A stretch of DNA of 64,000 nucleotides from Paracoccaceae bacterium. GTDB lineage: Bacteria; Pseudomonadota; Alphaproteobacteria; Rhodobacterales; Rhodobacteraceae. The notes below the pieces were generated by a model that had not been told where the DNA came from, ran no database searches, and worked only from the letters and a program-made list of their open reading frames with translations. The DNA is taken from assembly GCA_020637675.1 (NCBI GenBank), contig JACKKD010000002.1, forward strand, positions 186,001 to 250,000, given 5' to 3'. Of this stretch, positions 16,038-25,580 are shown piece by piece. The position numbers were made by a program, and so were the translations under genes. Numbering within the stretch: position 1 is the stretch's first letter; each line of letters opens with the position of its first letter.

Positions 16038-17021
16038 TCAGAGCCTCGGAGCGGGGCCGAGCGGCACCGGGCCGAGACTCATCCGTCCGCCGGCGAAGAC
16101 CAGCGGCAGCGACAGCACCTCGGCATTTCCGCCGAGCGTGGCGAGCCCTTCAAGCGCGCGTTCGACGGTCGGGGCCGTTTCGGCCCTGACCAGTCCGAGC
16201 GCGGTGGCGAGCCGCAGCACGGCGCGCCAGTTCCGGAACGAGAGTTCGATGCGTCCCTCGGGCAAGCCGTCGGAATCAAGCGCGACCTCCCCGCGCCCCG
16301 ACATGCCCGCAGGCCCCCAGTCGAGCGCCAGGCTGCGGATATCGACCGCACGCACCTGCACGCCCTCGATCGCCGCGACCCTATCGAGCGGCCGGTCGAG
16401 CGCGACCGTCGCGTCGAGATAGAACCGTTCGCCCCGGGCCGGCAGCACCTCGCCCGAAGTCACGATCCGGGCCGGCACACCGGAAAGCGTGATCCCCGCG
16501 ATCTCGATGCCGATGTCATGCGCCGTCGCGGTCTCCGCCCTGCGGATGGCGGCCCGCAGGTTTTCGGCGGCAAGCGCCCAGCCAGCGTCCGAGCCAAGGG
16601 AAACCGCGGTCCCGACGGCCTGCGCGTGGTCGAGCGGAAGCTCCGGCGCGAGCCCGAAGACGGCGCTCGCCGACAGCTCGGCCGAGGCGACATTCACCGT
16701 CTCGCCACCGAACCTGACCTGCTGTTCGGCAGGAAAGACTGCAATCACATGCTGCGGCCGATAGGAGAGCGCGTAGAACTTGAGCGCGCCGGCGCTCCAG
16801 CGGATCGCGCCGTCCGGGCTCGTGGCCTGCGGGCCGGTCAGCGTCACGTCGAAACGTGCCGGAAAACCCCCGACCTCGATGGCCTCGGCATCGCCCCGCC
16901 CCTCGGCCCGCAGCGCCACCAGCGTCGCCTCGGCCCCGGTTCGGATCGTGCGGGCGGCCAGCGCCCAGTAGCCGCAGTAGAGCGCGGTCAGACCCGCAAT
17001 GATCCAGAGCATCAGACGCAT
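16038..17021 (-). CDS. DUF2125 domain protein
   Basis: A 327-aa protein with one N-terminal membrane anchor or signal (LMLWIIAGLTALYCGYWALAA) and a long beta-rich body typical of DUF2125, including VGGFPARFDVTLTGP and FYALSYRPQHVIAVFP. Probably periplasmic or membrane-tethered; no function is established. It is convergent with the extensin-like gene (4-base gap) and divergent from the ChaC-like gene (67 bases). Confidence 0.85.
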   Translation of the reverse strand: MRLMLWIIAGLTALYCGYWALAARTIRTGAEATLVALRAEGRGDAEAIEVGGFPARFDVTLTGPQATSPDGAIRWSAGALKFYALSYRPQHVIAVFPAEQQVRFGGETVNVASAELSASAVFGLAPELPLDHAQAVGTAVSLGSDAGWALAAENLRAAIRRAETATAHDIGIEIAGITLSGVPARIVTSGEVLPARGERFYLDATVALDRPLDRVAAIEGVQVRAVDIRSLALDWGPAGMSGRGEVALDSDGLPEGRIELSFRNWRAVLRLATALGLVRAETAPTVERALEGLATLGGNAEVLSLPLVFAGGRMSLGPVPLGPAPRL

Positions 17022-17088
17022 GGGGCCTTCCCTCGCACGGCACGATCCGCTTTATAACGCCGGAACGGCGGGAAACCAGCAGGCGGGC

Positions 17089-17631
17089 ATGAACGGATTG
17101 TGGGTCTTCGGCTATGGCTCGCTCATGTGGGAGCCCGGATTCGTCTGGGAGAAGCGGGTTCTTGCCCGGCTTCCGGGCTGGCACCGGTCGTTCTGCATGC
17201 GCTCCTTCCACTATCGCGGCACGGTCGAAAGGCCGGGGCTCGTCCTCGCGCTCGACGCGGCAGAGGGCTCCGAATGCCACGGCGTCGCCTTCGCGGTGAG
17301 CGCCCTCCGCGCCGACGAAACCCTCGCCGCCCTGCGGGAACGCGAGCTGATTTCCTCGGCCTATCTGGAGAAGGTGCTTCGCGTGGACCTCGCCGACGGC
17401 CGGCAGGTGGAGGCCGTGACCTATGTCATCGACCCCGATCACGTGCAGTATTGTGGCGGCCTCGCGCTCGAGGAGCAGGCGCGGATCATCACCGGGGCGG
17501 CCGGAGGGCGGGGGCCGAACCGCGACTACCTCTGGAACACCGCCGCCCACCTCAACGAACTCGGGATCGCCGACGCCGACCTCGACTGGCTCTCGGACCG
17601 GGTGCGGCGGCTTGCCTCTGACGGCTTGTGA
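17089..17631 (+). CDS. Gamma-glutamylcyclotransferase, ChaC-type
   Basis: A 180-aa enzyme that would release 5-oxoproline from glutathione. The substrate loop VFGYGSLMWEPGF is at the N-terminus, FHYRGTVERPGLVLAL and GVAFAVS follow, and the catalytic acidic residue is expected in the LRERELISSAYLEKVL region. The ATG at 17089 is preceded by AGGCGGG and begins directly at the conserved core; an earlier ATG at 16999 would run into the divergent gene's promoter. Confidence 0.9.
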   Translation: MNGLWVFGYGSLMWEPGFVWEKRVLARLPGWHRSFCMRSFHYRGTVERPGLVLALDAAEGSECHGVAFAVSALRADETLAALRERELISSAYLEKVLRVDLADGRQVEAVTYVIDPDHVQYCGGLALEEQARIITGAAGGRGPNRDYLWNTAAHLNELGIADADLDWLSDRVRRLASDGL

Positions 17632-17685
17632 CCCCGCGCCCCTCCCCCTATTCTGGCCGCAAGATCGGGGCGGGATGGCAGGCTG

Positions 17686-18879
17686 ATGGACAAGGCGATA
17701 CGCGCGGCTGAGCCCTTATTCTCGCAGCCCGTGCGGCAGGTGGCGATGATGCTGCTCGCGCTGGCGCTGGTGGGCGTCGGGGGCTGGTTCGCCTACGGGC
17801 CGATCTTCTCCATCTTCGCGGCCAACCCCTGGCTGAATGGAATGATCCTCGGTGTTTTCGTGCTGGGCGTGCTGACCTGTTTCTGGCAGCTCGCGCAGCT
17901 GATCCGGTCGGTCAGCTGGATCGAGGGATTTGCCGCCCATCGGCCGGGGCACGAGATAACGATCGCCCCGCGCCTTCTGGCGCCGCTCGCGGCACTCCTG
18001 CGCTCGCGCGGGCCGAAGGGCGGACAGATCTCGTCTTCCTCGGCGCGCTCGATCCTCGAATCGGTCGCCACACGGATCGACGAGGCGCGCGACTTCACCC
18101 GCTACCTGACAAGCCTTCTGATCTTCCTCGGCCTTCTCGGCACGTTCTACGGCCTCGCCACCACCGTCCCGGCCGTCGTCGACACGATCCGCGCGCTCGC
18201 CCCGCAGGAGGGGGAAAGCGGCATCCAGGTCTTCGACAAGCTGATGACCGGGCTGGAACGGCAACTTGGCGGCATGGGCACGGCCTTTTCGTCCTCGCTG
18301 CTCGGGCTGGCGGGTTCGCTCGTCGTCGGGCTCCTGGAGCTTTTCGCCGGCCACGGCCAGAACCGCTTCTACCGGGAACTGGAGGAATGGCTGACCTCCT
18401 TCACGCGCCTGTCCTTCGCAGGGGGCGATGGCGACAGCACCCTCGACGGCGAGGCGGTGGCGGGCATCCTCGATCACATGGCGGGGCAGGTGGAGACGCT
18501 GCAGACGATCCTCGAACGCACCGACGCCGGCCGCGCGGCGGTGAACGAGCGGCTCGAAGGCGTGGCGGGCGCGGTGGAGGCGCTGACCCGGCGGCTGGAG
18601 AGCGAGGCGGGATCGAACGCCCAGCTTACCCGTATCGCCGAGGCGCAGGACCGGCTCGTGGCGCTGATCGAGAGGAACAGCCAGGACGTGCGGATCGACG
18701 GCGGCGACGCCGAAAGCCGGATGCGGCTCCGCTCGATCGACGTGCAGATGCTGAAGCTCCTGGAAGAGGTCGCGGCGGGGCGGCAGGAAAGCATGGCCGA
18801 CCTGCGAGGCGATCTCGCCGAACTCACGCGCGCGGTCCGCGCACTCGGCCGGGCCGCCGAGCAGGGGCGGAGGGGCTGA
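17686..18879 (+). CDS. MotA/TolQ/ExbB-like proton-channel protein
   Basis: A 397-aa inner-membrane protein. Membrane spans are seen around residues 18-38 and 50-72, then a characteristic MotA/ExbB pair: FTRYLTSLLIFLGLLGTFYGLATTVPAVVD (~120-150) and GGMGTAFSSSLLGLAGSLVVGLLEL (~205-230). The C-terminal ~130 residues are charged and probably helical. It is followed one base later by a MotB-like OmpA protein, so the pair probably forms an ion-driven stator-like complex tied to peptidoglycan. It is not a flagellar MotA: no flagellar genes are nearby, and the cytoplasmic loop differs. Confidence 0.85.
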   Translation: MDKAIRAAEPLFSQPVRQVAMMLLALALVGVGGWFAYGPIFSIFAANPWLNGMILGVFVLGVLTCFWQLAQLIRSVSWIEGFAAHRPGHEITIAPRLLAPLAALLRSRGPKGGQISSSSARSILESVATRIDEARDFTRYLTSLLIFLGLLGTFYGLATTVPAVVDTIRALAPQEGESGIQVFDKLMTGLERQLGGMGTAFSSSLLGLAGSLVVGLLELFAGHGQNRFYRELEEWLTSFTRLSFAGGDGDSTLDGEAVAGILDHMAGQVETLQTILERTDAGRAAVNERLEGVAGAVEALTRRLESEAGSNAQLTRIAEAQDRLVALIERNSQDVRIDGGDAESRMRLRSIDVQMLKLLEEVAAGRQESMADLRGDLAELTRAVRALGRAAEQGRRG

Positions 18880-18880
18880 G

Positions 18881-20665
18881 ATGGCGCTGTCGCAGGGCAG
18901 GGGAGGGCAGCGGTTCTCGACGAACATCTGGCCCGGCTATGTCGATGCGCTGTCGACCCTGATCCTCGTCCTGACCTTCGTCGTGACCATCTTCATGGTC
19001 GTGCAATATGTCCTGCGCGAGCAGATCAACACTCAAGGCAGCGAGCTTGAGGCGCTCGGGGCACAGGTCGCCGACCTGGCCGACGCGCTCGGGCTGGAGC
19101 GGAGCCGCACGGCGGACCTCACCGCCGGGCTTTCGGCCGCCGAGGCCGAGGCGGAGCGGCAGGCGGCGCTGATCGCCAACCTCGGTGCGAGCCTTAGCGC
19201 GCGCACGGCCGAGCTTGGCGCGGCCGAGGCGCGGATCACCGATTTCGAGGCGCAGGTGGCATCGCTTCTCGCCGAACGCGATGCGGCGCGCGGGGAAGCC
19301 GCAGCGCTGGGGGCCGAGCGCGACCGGCTGGCGACGGCTGAGGAGGCGCTGAACCTCGCCGTCGCCAGGGCGCGGGAGGAGATCGACGCCCAGGCGGAGG
19401 CGGCGCGCCTCGCTGCCGCCCGGCGGGAGGCGCTGGAGGCGCTGGTCGCGGACCTCCGCAAGCGGGGCGAGGCCGGGGCCGCCGCGCTTGCCTCGGCCGA
19501 GAGCGCGCTCGATGCAAAGGAGGCCCAGCGGCTGGCCGAGGCCGCCGCCGCCGAGGCGCTGCGCGCGCGGCTGAAGGGGGCCGAGGACGAACTCACGGCG
19601 ATGACGCTGGCGCTCGAGTCCGAGCGGAAGCGGGCGGAGGAGACGCTGACGCTTCTCGCCGCCGCCGAGGCCGCGCGGAGGGACCTCGACACCCGCCTCG
19701 CGGCGGCGCTGCTGGCCGAGACGGCCACCGCGGAGCAACTTGCCGCCGCGAAAGCCGCGGCCGAGGCGGCGCGCACGGCCACCGACGCCGACCGCCAGGC
19801 GATCGAGGAGGAACTCGCCGCCGCGCTCGCGGCCAAGCTGGCAGCCGAGGCCCGGTCCAAGCAGGCGCTGGGCGAGGCGGAGCGGCAACGGGCCCTTCTC
19901 GCCACGGCGGACACCCGGCTGGCGGAGGAACAGGCGGTCTCGGCCGAGGCCGCGCGCAAGGTGACGCTCCTGAACGAACAGGTCGCGGCCCTGCGCGGCC
20001 AGCTCGGCGCGTTGCAGGAATTGCTCGACGCCTCGGCCGCGAAGGATGCCGACGCGAAGGTGCAGATCGAGGCGCTCGGCAGCCAGCTCAACTCCGCCCT
20101 TGCCCGCGTCGCGGCCGAGGAGAAGCGCCGCGCGGCACTGGAGGAGGCGGAGCGGATCCGCCTCGAGGCCGAGGCCAAGGCGCTGAAGGAAGAGACGAAG
20201 GAGCTTGCCCGGTACCGGTCGGAATTCTTCGGCAGGCTGTCCGAGGTTCTGGCGGGGCGAGAGGGCGTGCGGGTTGTCGGCGACCGCTTCGTCTTTTCCT
20301 CCGAGGTGCTGTTCCAGCCGGGCTCGGCCACGCTTTCGCCCGAAGGCCAGAGCCAGATCGCCGGGGTGGCCGCAACCCTTCAGGAAGTTGCCGCAGTGAT
20401 CCCGCCGGAAATCGACTGGATCATCCGGGTGGACGGGCACACCGACGACGTGCCGCTGTCGGGCGCCGGCCAGTTCCGCGACAACTGGGAGCTTTCGCAG
20501 GCCCGCGCGCTGTCGGTCGTGCGCTTCATGCAGGACGACCTCGGGTTCCCGCCGGAAAGGATGGCCGCGACAGGGTTCGGCGAATACCGCCCGGTTGCGG
20601 AAGGCGACACGCCCGAGGCGCGGGCGCAGAACCGGCGGATCGAACTGAAGCTGACGGAGCGATGA
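18881..20665 (+). CDS. OmpA/MotB-like protein with long coiled coil
   Basis: A 594-aa protein: one membrane span at residues ~22-44 (YVDALSTLILVLTFVVTIFM), a very Ala/Glu/Arg-rich coiled coil from ~46 to ~430, then an OmpA-like peptidoglycan-binding domain with VDGHTDDVPLSG (517-528) and the NRRIELKL end (584-591). The topology is that of MotB/TolR-plus-Pal hybrids, with a periplasmic coiled coil long enough to reach the cell wall. It starts one base after the MotA/ExbB-like gene and overlaps the following NTF2-like gene by ATGA. Confidence 0.88.
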   Translation: MALSQGRGGQRFSTNIWPGYVDALSTLILVLTFVVTIFMVVQYVLREQINTQGSELEALGAQVADLADALGLERSRTADLTAGLSAAEAEAERQAALIANLGASLSARTAELGAAEARITDFEAQVASLLAERDAARGEAAALGAERDRLATAEEALNLAVARAREEIDAQAEAARLAAARREALEALVADLRKRGEAGAAALASAESALDAKEAQRLAEAAAAEALRARLKGAEDELTAMTLALESERKRAEETLTLLAAAEAARRDLDTRLAAALLAETATAEQLAAAKAAAEAARTATDADRQAIEEELAAALAAKLAAEARSKQALGEAERQRALLATADTRLAEEQAVSAEAARKVTLLNEQVAALRGQLGALQELLDASAAKDADAKVQIEALGSQLNSALARVAAEEKRRAALEEAERIRLEAEAKALKEETKELARYRSEFFGRLSEVLAGREGVRVVGDRFVFSSEVLFQPGSATLSPEGQSQIAGVAATLQEVAAVIPPEIDWIIRVDGHTDDVPLSGAGQFRDNWELSQARALSVVRFMQDDLGFPPERMAATGFGEYRPVAEGDTPEARAQNRRIELKLTER

Positions 20666-21054
20666 GCGTGGCAAGGCCCGCCGCGCTTCTTGCCGAATTG
20701 ATCGCCTGCGAGACAGCCGTGTGGCAGGCATTGGTTTCGGGTGATGCGGAAGCCGACCGGGCTGCGCTGGCGGCCGACTTCCTTGGGGTCTATCCGGACG
20801 GGTTCGCCGGGCGCGATGCACATGCCGCGCAGCTTTCCGGCGGGCCGACGGTCACCGGCTTCCGGCTGTCCGATGCACGCCTGCTGCCCCTCGGCGCCGA
20901 TCACGCCATTCTGGCCTATCGGGCCGACTTTCGGCGCACCGGGCGGACCGACGACGAGGCGATGTATGTCTCATCCGTCTGGCAGAGGGCGCCGTCGGGC
21001 TGGGTCAACGTTTTCAGCCAGGACACGCCGGCCGATGGGCGGAGCCTTCCCTGA
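20662..21054 (+). CDS. NTF2-like (DUF4440) protein
   Basis: A 130-aa SnoaL/NTF2-fold protein: LIACETAVWQALVSGDAEADRAALAADF at the start and YVSSVWQRAPSGWVNVFSQDTP at the end match DUF4440 proteins. These form small alpha+beta cone barrels, sometimes enzymes, sometimes binding proteins. The ATGA overlap with the OmpA-like gene puts it in the same operon; its role there is unknown. Confidence 0.78.
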   Translation: MSVARPAALLAELIACETAVWQALVSGDAEADRAALAADFLGVYPDGFAGRDAHAAQLSGGPTVTGFRLSDARLLPLGADHAILAYRADFRRTGRTDDEAMYVSSVWQRAPSGWVNVFSQDTPADGRSLP

Positions 21055-21088
21055 TCCAGGCCAGCGGGCGAGGTCCCCGAAACGCGAA

Positions 21089-21116
21089 GACGGCGCCTCC
21101 GCGGCGCCGTTTCCAC
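21089..21116. terminator. Bidirectional hairpin terminator
   Basis: ACGGCGCC (21090-21097) pairs perfectly with GGCGCCGT (21103-21110) around a five-base loop, between the converging NTF2-like and clpA genes. TTTCC follows on the + strand side and a short TCTTC on the - strand side. Confidence 0.6.
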
Positions 21117-21132
21117 AATTGTCGCGCCAGGT

Positions 21133-23454
21133 TCAGTCCGCCGTCAGGAGCGGAGGCTTCGAGCCGGTGAGGCGCGGGCGTGAGGGCTCTTCGACATCGA
21201 GGACGATGGCGTCGTCCTTCACGCGCACCCGCACCACACCGCCCTTGGTGAGCTTGCCGAACAGCAACTCCTCCGCCAGGGGCTTCTTGATGTGCTCCTG
21301 GATGACGCGGCCCAGGGGGCGGGCGCCCATCTTGTCGTCGTAGCCCTTCTCCGCCAGCCAGTTGGCCGCTTCGGGTGAAAGCTCGATATGGACGTGGCGG
21401 TCCATCAATTGCGCCTCGAGCTGGAGGACGAACTTGTCCACCACCTGCAGGATCACCTCGCGAGACAGGGGCGCGAAGGAGATGACCGCGTCCAGACGGT
21501 TGCGGAACTCCGGCGTGAAGGTCCGCTCGATCGCGGCGGTATCTTCGCCCTCGCGCCGTTCGCGGCCGAAACCGAAGGCAGCCCTGGCCATGTCGGCAGC
21601 ACCTGCGTTCGACGTCATGATGAGGATCACGTTGCGGAAATCGACCTGCCGGCCGTTATGATCGGTCAGCTTGCCGTGATCCATCACCTGCAGAAGGATG
21701 TTGTAGACATCCGGGTGCGCCTTCTCGATCTCGTCGAGCAGGAGCACGCAATGCGGGTGCTGGTCCACGCCGTCCGTCAGCATCCCGCCCTGGTCGAAGC
21801 CGACATAGCCAGGCGGCGCGCCGATCAGGCGGCTGACTGCGTGCTTCTCCATGTATTCCGACATGTCGAAGCGCAGAAGCTCCACGCCGAGGCTGTCGGC
21901 AAGCTGCTTGGCCACCTCGGTCTTGCCGACGCCCGTGGGGCCGGCGAAGAGGTAGTTGCCGATCGGCTTTTCCGGCTCCCGCAGGCCGGCACGCGCGAGC
22001 TTGATCGCGGATGAGAGCGCAGTGATGGCGGCGTCCTGGCCGAAGACCACGCGCTTCAGCGTCCGCTCCAGGTCCTTCAGCACCTCGGCATCGTCCTTGG
22101 AGACGTTCTTCGGCGGGATGCGGGCGATCTTGGCGACGACCGCCTCGATCTCCTTGGGACCGATGGTCTTGCGGCGCTTCGATTCCGCGACGAGATGCTG
22201 GGCAGCACCCGCCTCGTCGATGACGTCGATGGCCTTGTCCGGCAGCTTGCGGTCGTGGATGTAGCGCGCCGACAGTTCCACCGCCGACTTGATCGCGTCG
22301 CGGGTGTAGTGCAGGTCGTGGTGCTTCTCGAAATAGGGCTTGAGACCCATCAGGATCTTCACCGTGTCCTCGACCGTCGGCTCGTTGACGTCGATCTTCT
22401 GGAAGCGGCGGCTGAGCGCGCGGTCCTTTTCGAAGTGCTGGCGGAATTCCTTGTAGGTGGTGGATCCCATGCAGCGCAGCTTGCCACCCTGCAGCGCGGG
22501 CTTCAGCAGGTTGGATGCATCCATCGCGCCGCCCGAGGTGGCGCCGGCGCCGATCACGGTATGGATCTCGTCGATGAAGAGGATCGCGTCGGGGTGGTCC
22601 TCCAGTTCCTTCACGACGGCCTTCAGCCGCTCCTCGAAATCGCCGCGGTAGCGGGTGCCGGCGAGAAGCGCGCCCATGTCGAGCGAGAAGATGGTGGCAC
22701 CCTTCAGGATGTCGGGCGTCTCTTTCCGCACGATCTTGAGCGCCAGCCCCTCGGCGATGGCGGTCTTGCCCACGCCGGGGTCGCCCACGAGGAGCGGGTT
22801 GTTCTTTCGCCGGCGGCAGAGCACCTGGATGCAGCGCTCGATCTCGGCCTCGCGGCCGATGAGCGGGTCGATGTCGCCCTTCTTCGATTTCTGGTTGAGA
22901 TCGACGCAGTACTTGGCCAGGGCGCTTTCCTTTGCCTCGCCCTGCGCCTCGGTCGCGCCGTGCTCTTCCTGCTCCTGCGCGCCCGTGACGGGCCGGGTCT
23001 CGCCGAAGGAGGGATCCTTGGCGACGCCGTGGGCGATGAAGTTGACGGCGTCATAACGGGTCATGTCCTGTTCCTGCAGGAAATAGGCCGCATTCGACTC
23101 GCGCTCGGCGAAGATCGCGACGAGCACGTTGGCGCCGGTGACCTCGGTCCGTCCGGAGGACTGGACATGGATCGCGGCGCGCTGGATGACGCGCTGGAAG
23201 GCGGCGGTCGGCACTGCCTCCGATCCCTCGACATCGGTGACGAGGGTGGAAAGGTCGTCGTCGATGAAGTCGGAAAGCGTCTTCTTCAGTTCCTCGATGT
23301 CCACCGAACAGGCGCGCATGACCTTGGCCGCATCAGGTTCGTCCGTGAGGGCCAGGAGAAGGTGTTCGAGCGTGGCGAGTTCATGCCGCCGGGCATTGGC
23401 GAGCGCCAGCGCCGCGTGGATGGCCTGTTCGAGCGTGTTCGAGAATGACGGCAC
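21133..23454 (-). CDS. clpA: ATP-dependent Clp protease ATPase subunit ClpA
   Basis: AAA+ unfoldase that feeds substrates to ClpP. The 773-aa protein has the double Clp N-domain (1-140), Walker A motifs GDPGVGKT (224-231) and GPTGVGKT (505-512), Walker B ILFIDEIHTV (291-300) and FTPEFRNRLDAVI in the second module. An FGF tripeptide in AAFGFGRE stands where the ClpP-docking IGF/IGL loop is expected. The start is a GTG with AAGGAG seven bases upstream. The adaptor gene clpS, often found next to clpA, is not seen in the upstream gap. Confidence 0.97.
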   Translation of the reverse strand: MPSFSNTLEQAIHAALALANARRHELATLEHLLLALTDEPDAAKVMRACSVDIEELKKTLSDFIDDDLSTLVTDVEGSEAVPTAAFQRVIQRAAIHVQSSGRTEVTGANVLVAIFAERESNAAYFLQEQDMTRYDAVNFIAHGVAKDPSFGETRPVTGAQEQEEHGATEAQGEAKESALAKYCVDLNQKSKKGDIDPLIGREAEIERCIQVLCRRRKNNPLLVGDPGVGKTAIAEGLALKIVRKETPDILKGATIFSLDMGALLAGTRYRGDFEERLKAVVKELEDHPDAILFIDEIHTVIGAGATSGGAMDASNLLKPALQGGKLRCMGSTTYKEFRQHFEKDRALSRRFQKIDVNEPTVEDTVKILMGLKPYFEKHHDLHYTRDAIKSAVELSARYIHDRKLPDKAIDVIDEAGAAQHLVAESKRRKTIGPKEIEAVVAKIARIPPKNVSKDDAEVLKDLERTLKRVVFGQDAAITALSSAIKLARAGLREPEKPIGNYLFAGPTGVGKTEVAKQLADSLGVELLRFDMSEYMEKHAVSRLIGAPPGYVGFDQGGMLTDGVDQHPHCVLLLDEIEKAHPDVYNILLQVMDHGKLTDHNGRQVDFRNVILIMTSNAGAADMARAAFGFGRERREGEDTAAIERTFTPEFRNRLDAVISFAPLSREVILQVVDKFVLQLEAQLMDRHVHIELSPEAANWLAEKGYDDKMGARPLGRVIQEHIKKPLAEELLFGKLTKGGVVRVRVKDDAIVLDVEEPSRPRLTGSKPPLLTAD

Positions 23455-23719
23455 TTTCGTGCTCCTTTCCTGTCGGCAGGTCGGGCACGAGGCCCGAGGC
23501 CTACCATCGCCTCATACCTTTAAACTTCGGTGGAAATCGGGCAGCTTCAAGTGTTTTCTGGCGCATTTCGGCCAAGGCTCTGCCTTTGGCACAAAATGTG
23601 ATCGTTACGGCTGCGGGCGTGAGGATGGTTGAAACCAGTGGGGACCGCGATGCCCCCGCGACGGGAGGAAAGATGGAGTGCGCCCTGCCGTCCGTCAAGG
23701 TCCGGCCCCGCGGACGGGC

Positions 23720-24487
23720 TCAGAACCGGTCCTTGGCACTCCGGATCGCGGCGAAGACCGCGGCGTCGGACGCGGCCTCCATCGCCATCGCCCGCTTCAC
23801 CTCCGGACGGCCCGCGCGCAGGAAGGGGTTGGTCGCAAGCTCCTCGGACAGGCGCGAGGGGACGGTGGGCCGGCCCTCGGCCCGGGCCGCCGCGACCGCC
23901 GCCGCGCGGGCCTGAAGCGCGGCATTGTCCGGCTCCACGGTCAATGCGAAGCGGGCATTCGACTGGGTGTATTCGTGGCCCGAGCAGACGAGAGTGTCAG
24001 GCGGCAGGACCGCGAGTTTCGTCAGGCTTTCCCACATCTGCGGCATCGTCCCCTCGAACACCCGGCCGCAGCCGAGCGCCATCAGGCTGTCGCCGGTGAA
24101 GACGAGCCCGGAGGCCGGAAAATGATAGGCGACGTGGCCGACGGTGTGGCCCGACACGTCGATCACCTTTCCCTCGTCCATGCCGATGCGGATCGTGTCG
24201 CCCTCGCGGAGGGCCTCGTTGAGCTTCGGCAGGCGGTGGGCGTCGGCGGCGGCGCCGATCACCCGCGCGCCCGTGGCGGCCGCAAGCGCCTTCAGCCCGG
24301 CGATGTGGTCGTCATGATGATGGGTGATGAGGATGTGGCTCGCCTTCCAGTCGCGCTCGGCGAGAGCGTTCAGGATCGGCGCGGCTTCGGGCACATCGAC
24401 GACTGCCGTCGCCCCGGTCGCCGCGTCATGTGCGAGGAAGGCGTAGTTGTCCTTCAGGCAGGGGACGGTGACGAGTTCGAGCGGCAT
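23720..24487 (-). CDS. gloB: Hydroxyacylglutathione hydrolase (glyoxalase II)
   Basis: A 255-aa metallo-beta-lactamase-fold enzyme that hydrolyses S-D-lactoylglutathione in methylglyoxal detoxification. The metal-binding motif THHHDDHIAG, DVSGHTVGHVAYHF, FTGDSLMALGCGR and SGHEYTQSN are all present, and the glutathione-binding C-terminal part ends with NPFLRAGRPEVKRA. The ATG at 24487 begins exactly at the family's N-terminus (MPLELVTVPCLKDNYAF). It is divergent from the methyltransferase-like gene, with 63 bases between them. Confidence 0.95.
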   Translation of the reverse strand: MPLELVTVPCLKDNYAFLAHDAATGATAVVDVPEAAPILNALAERDWKASHILITHHHDDHIAGLKALAAATGARVIGAAADAHRLPKLNEALREGDTIRIGMDEGKVIDVSGHTVGHVAYHFPASGLVFTGDSLMALGCGRVFEGTMPQMWESLTKLAVLPPDTLVCSGHEYTQSNARFALTVEPDNAALQARAAAVAAARAEGRPTVPSRLSEELATNPFLRAGRPEVKRAMAMEAASDAAVFAAIRSAKDRF

Positions 24488-24550
24488 GGCAATTCGCGTC
24501 CGTTTCCGTATGCTGACGACCGACTTTTGCCGAAGGACGGCCCCAGCGCA

Positions 24551-25297
24551 ATGCATCTCGACGTTCTCGACCTGCGGAACTTCTACTACCGCACGCAACT
24601 CGGCCGCGTGGCGCAGAAGGCGATCCGCGATCAGGTCGTCACGCTCTGGCCGCCCGCGAAGGGCGAGACGGTCGCGGGCTTCGGCTTCGCGGTGCCCTTG
24701 CTGCGCCCCTATCTTGCCGACGCGCGGCGGGTCATCGGGCTCATGCCCGGGCCGCAGGGCGTGATGCCCTGGCCCGCCGGCATGGACAACGTGTCGGTCC
24801 TCTGCGAGGAGACCCAATGGCCGATCGAGACCGGGATGGTGGATCGGCTCATCGTCCTGCACGGGCTGGAGACTTCGGACAGCCCGGCGGCCCTCCTCGA
24901 CGAGTGCTGGCGCGTCCTCGGCCCCGGCGGGCGAGCCCTTTTCATCGTGCCGAACCGGTCGGGTCTCTGGTCGCGGTCGGACCGCACGCCCTTCGGCTTC
25001 GGCCGGCCCTATTCGATGAGCCAGCTTGACGCGCAGCTTCGCGGCCATTCCTTCGCAGCCGAACGCCAGATTTCGGCGCTCTTCGTGCCGCCCTCGTCGC
25101 GCCGCTTCTGGCTCAGGACTGCGGCAGCGTGGGAACGGTTCGGCCACCGCGTCTCCTCGGTCCTCGCGGGGGGTGTCCTGATGCTCGAAGTGTCGAAACA
25201 TGTCCATGCGCCGCAGCGTCCGGGCCTCGCCGCGGCGGTCCGAAAACCGCTTCGCGTGCTCGAAGCGCTGCCCAAACCCACCGCAGAGCCGGCGTGA
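24551..25297 (+). CDS. SAM-dependent methyltransferase-like protein
   Basis: A 248-aa protein with a methyltransferase-11-like fold: VVTLWPPAKGETVAGFGFAV sits where motif I is expected but lacks the usual GxGxG, and LLDECWRVLGPGGRALFIVPN is the typical motif near strand 5. FYYRTQLGRVAQKAIRD at the start is common to alphaproteobacterial homologues located next to gloB. The substrate is unknown, and motif I looks degenerate, so catalytic activity is not assured. Confidence 0.8.
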   Translation: MHLDVLDLRNFYYRTQLGRVAQKAIRDQVVTLWPPAKGETVAGFGFAVPLLRPYLADARRVIGLMPGPQGVMPWPAGMDNVSVLCEETQWPIETGMVDRLIVLHGLETSDSPAALLDECWRVLGPGGRALFIVPNRSGLWSRSDRTPFGFGRPYSMSQLDAQLRGHSFAAERQISALFVPPSSRRFWLRTAAAWERFGHRVSSVLAGGVLMLEVSKHVHAPQRPGLAAAVRKPLRVLEALPKPTAEPA

Positions 25298-25580
25298 ATC
25301 GCGATGCCGCGCGAGGGATTCTTGCAACGGTAGTAAATGTTATCGCCCAAACTTCCGGCGAGCCGCGTGCGACTCTCCGGCACAAAGCGCCGAAGTCCCT
25401 GAAAATGCGGGAGATCCGTCTGTGCAATAGTTTCACCAAGGCGGTTGCGAGGCATTGCCCGCTCTGCTACACCCGCGCCGACCTCGGACGGGCGCCCATG
25501 CGCACGCCACGGGTGCCCTTCGACCAGGCCGCAAGATCGGGACCGGGGGGCTTGGGGACAGAACAATCGGAAGGGTCGAC
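25298..25580 (+). promoter_or_regulatory. Upstream region of the atp operon
   Basis: A 283-base gap without a supported gene. TTGCGA at 25445-25450 with CTACAC/TACACC 16-17 bases downstream (from 25467) is a possible promoter for atpHAGDC. The stretch just after the methyltransferase-like gene (to about 25440) is AT-richer than its surroundings, with no recognisable element. Confidence 0.35.

Noticed and set aside
17686..20665. Zorya anti-phage system
   Set aside because: The channel and OmpA pair resembles ZorAB, but no ZorC, ZorD or ZorE-like effector gene follows, and the long coiled coil is on the OmpA partner.
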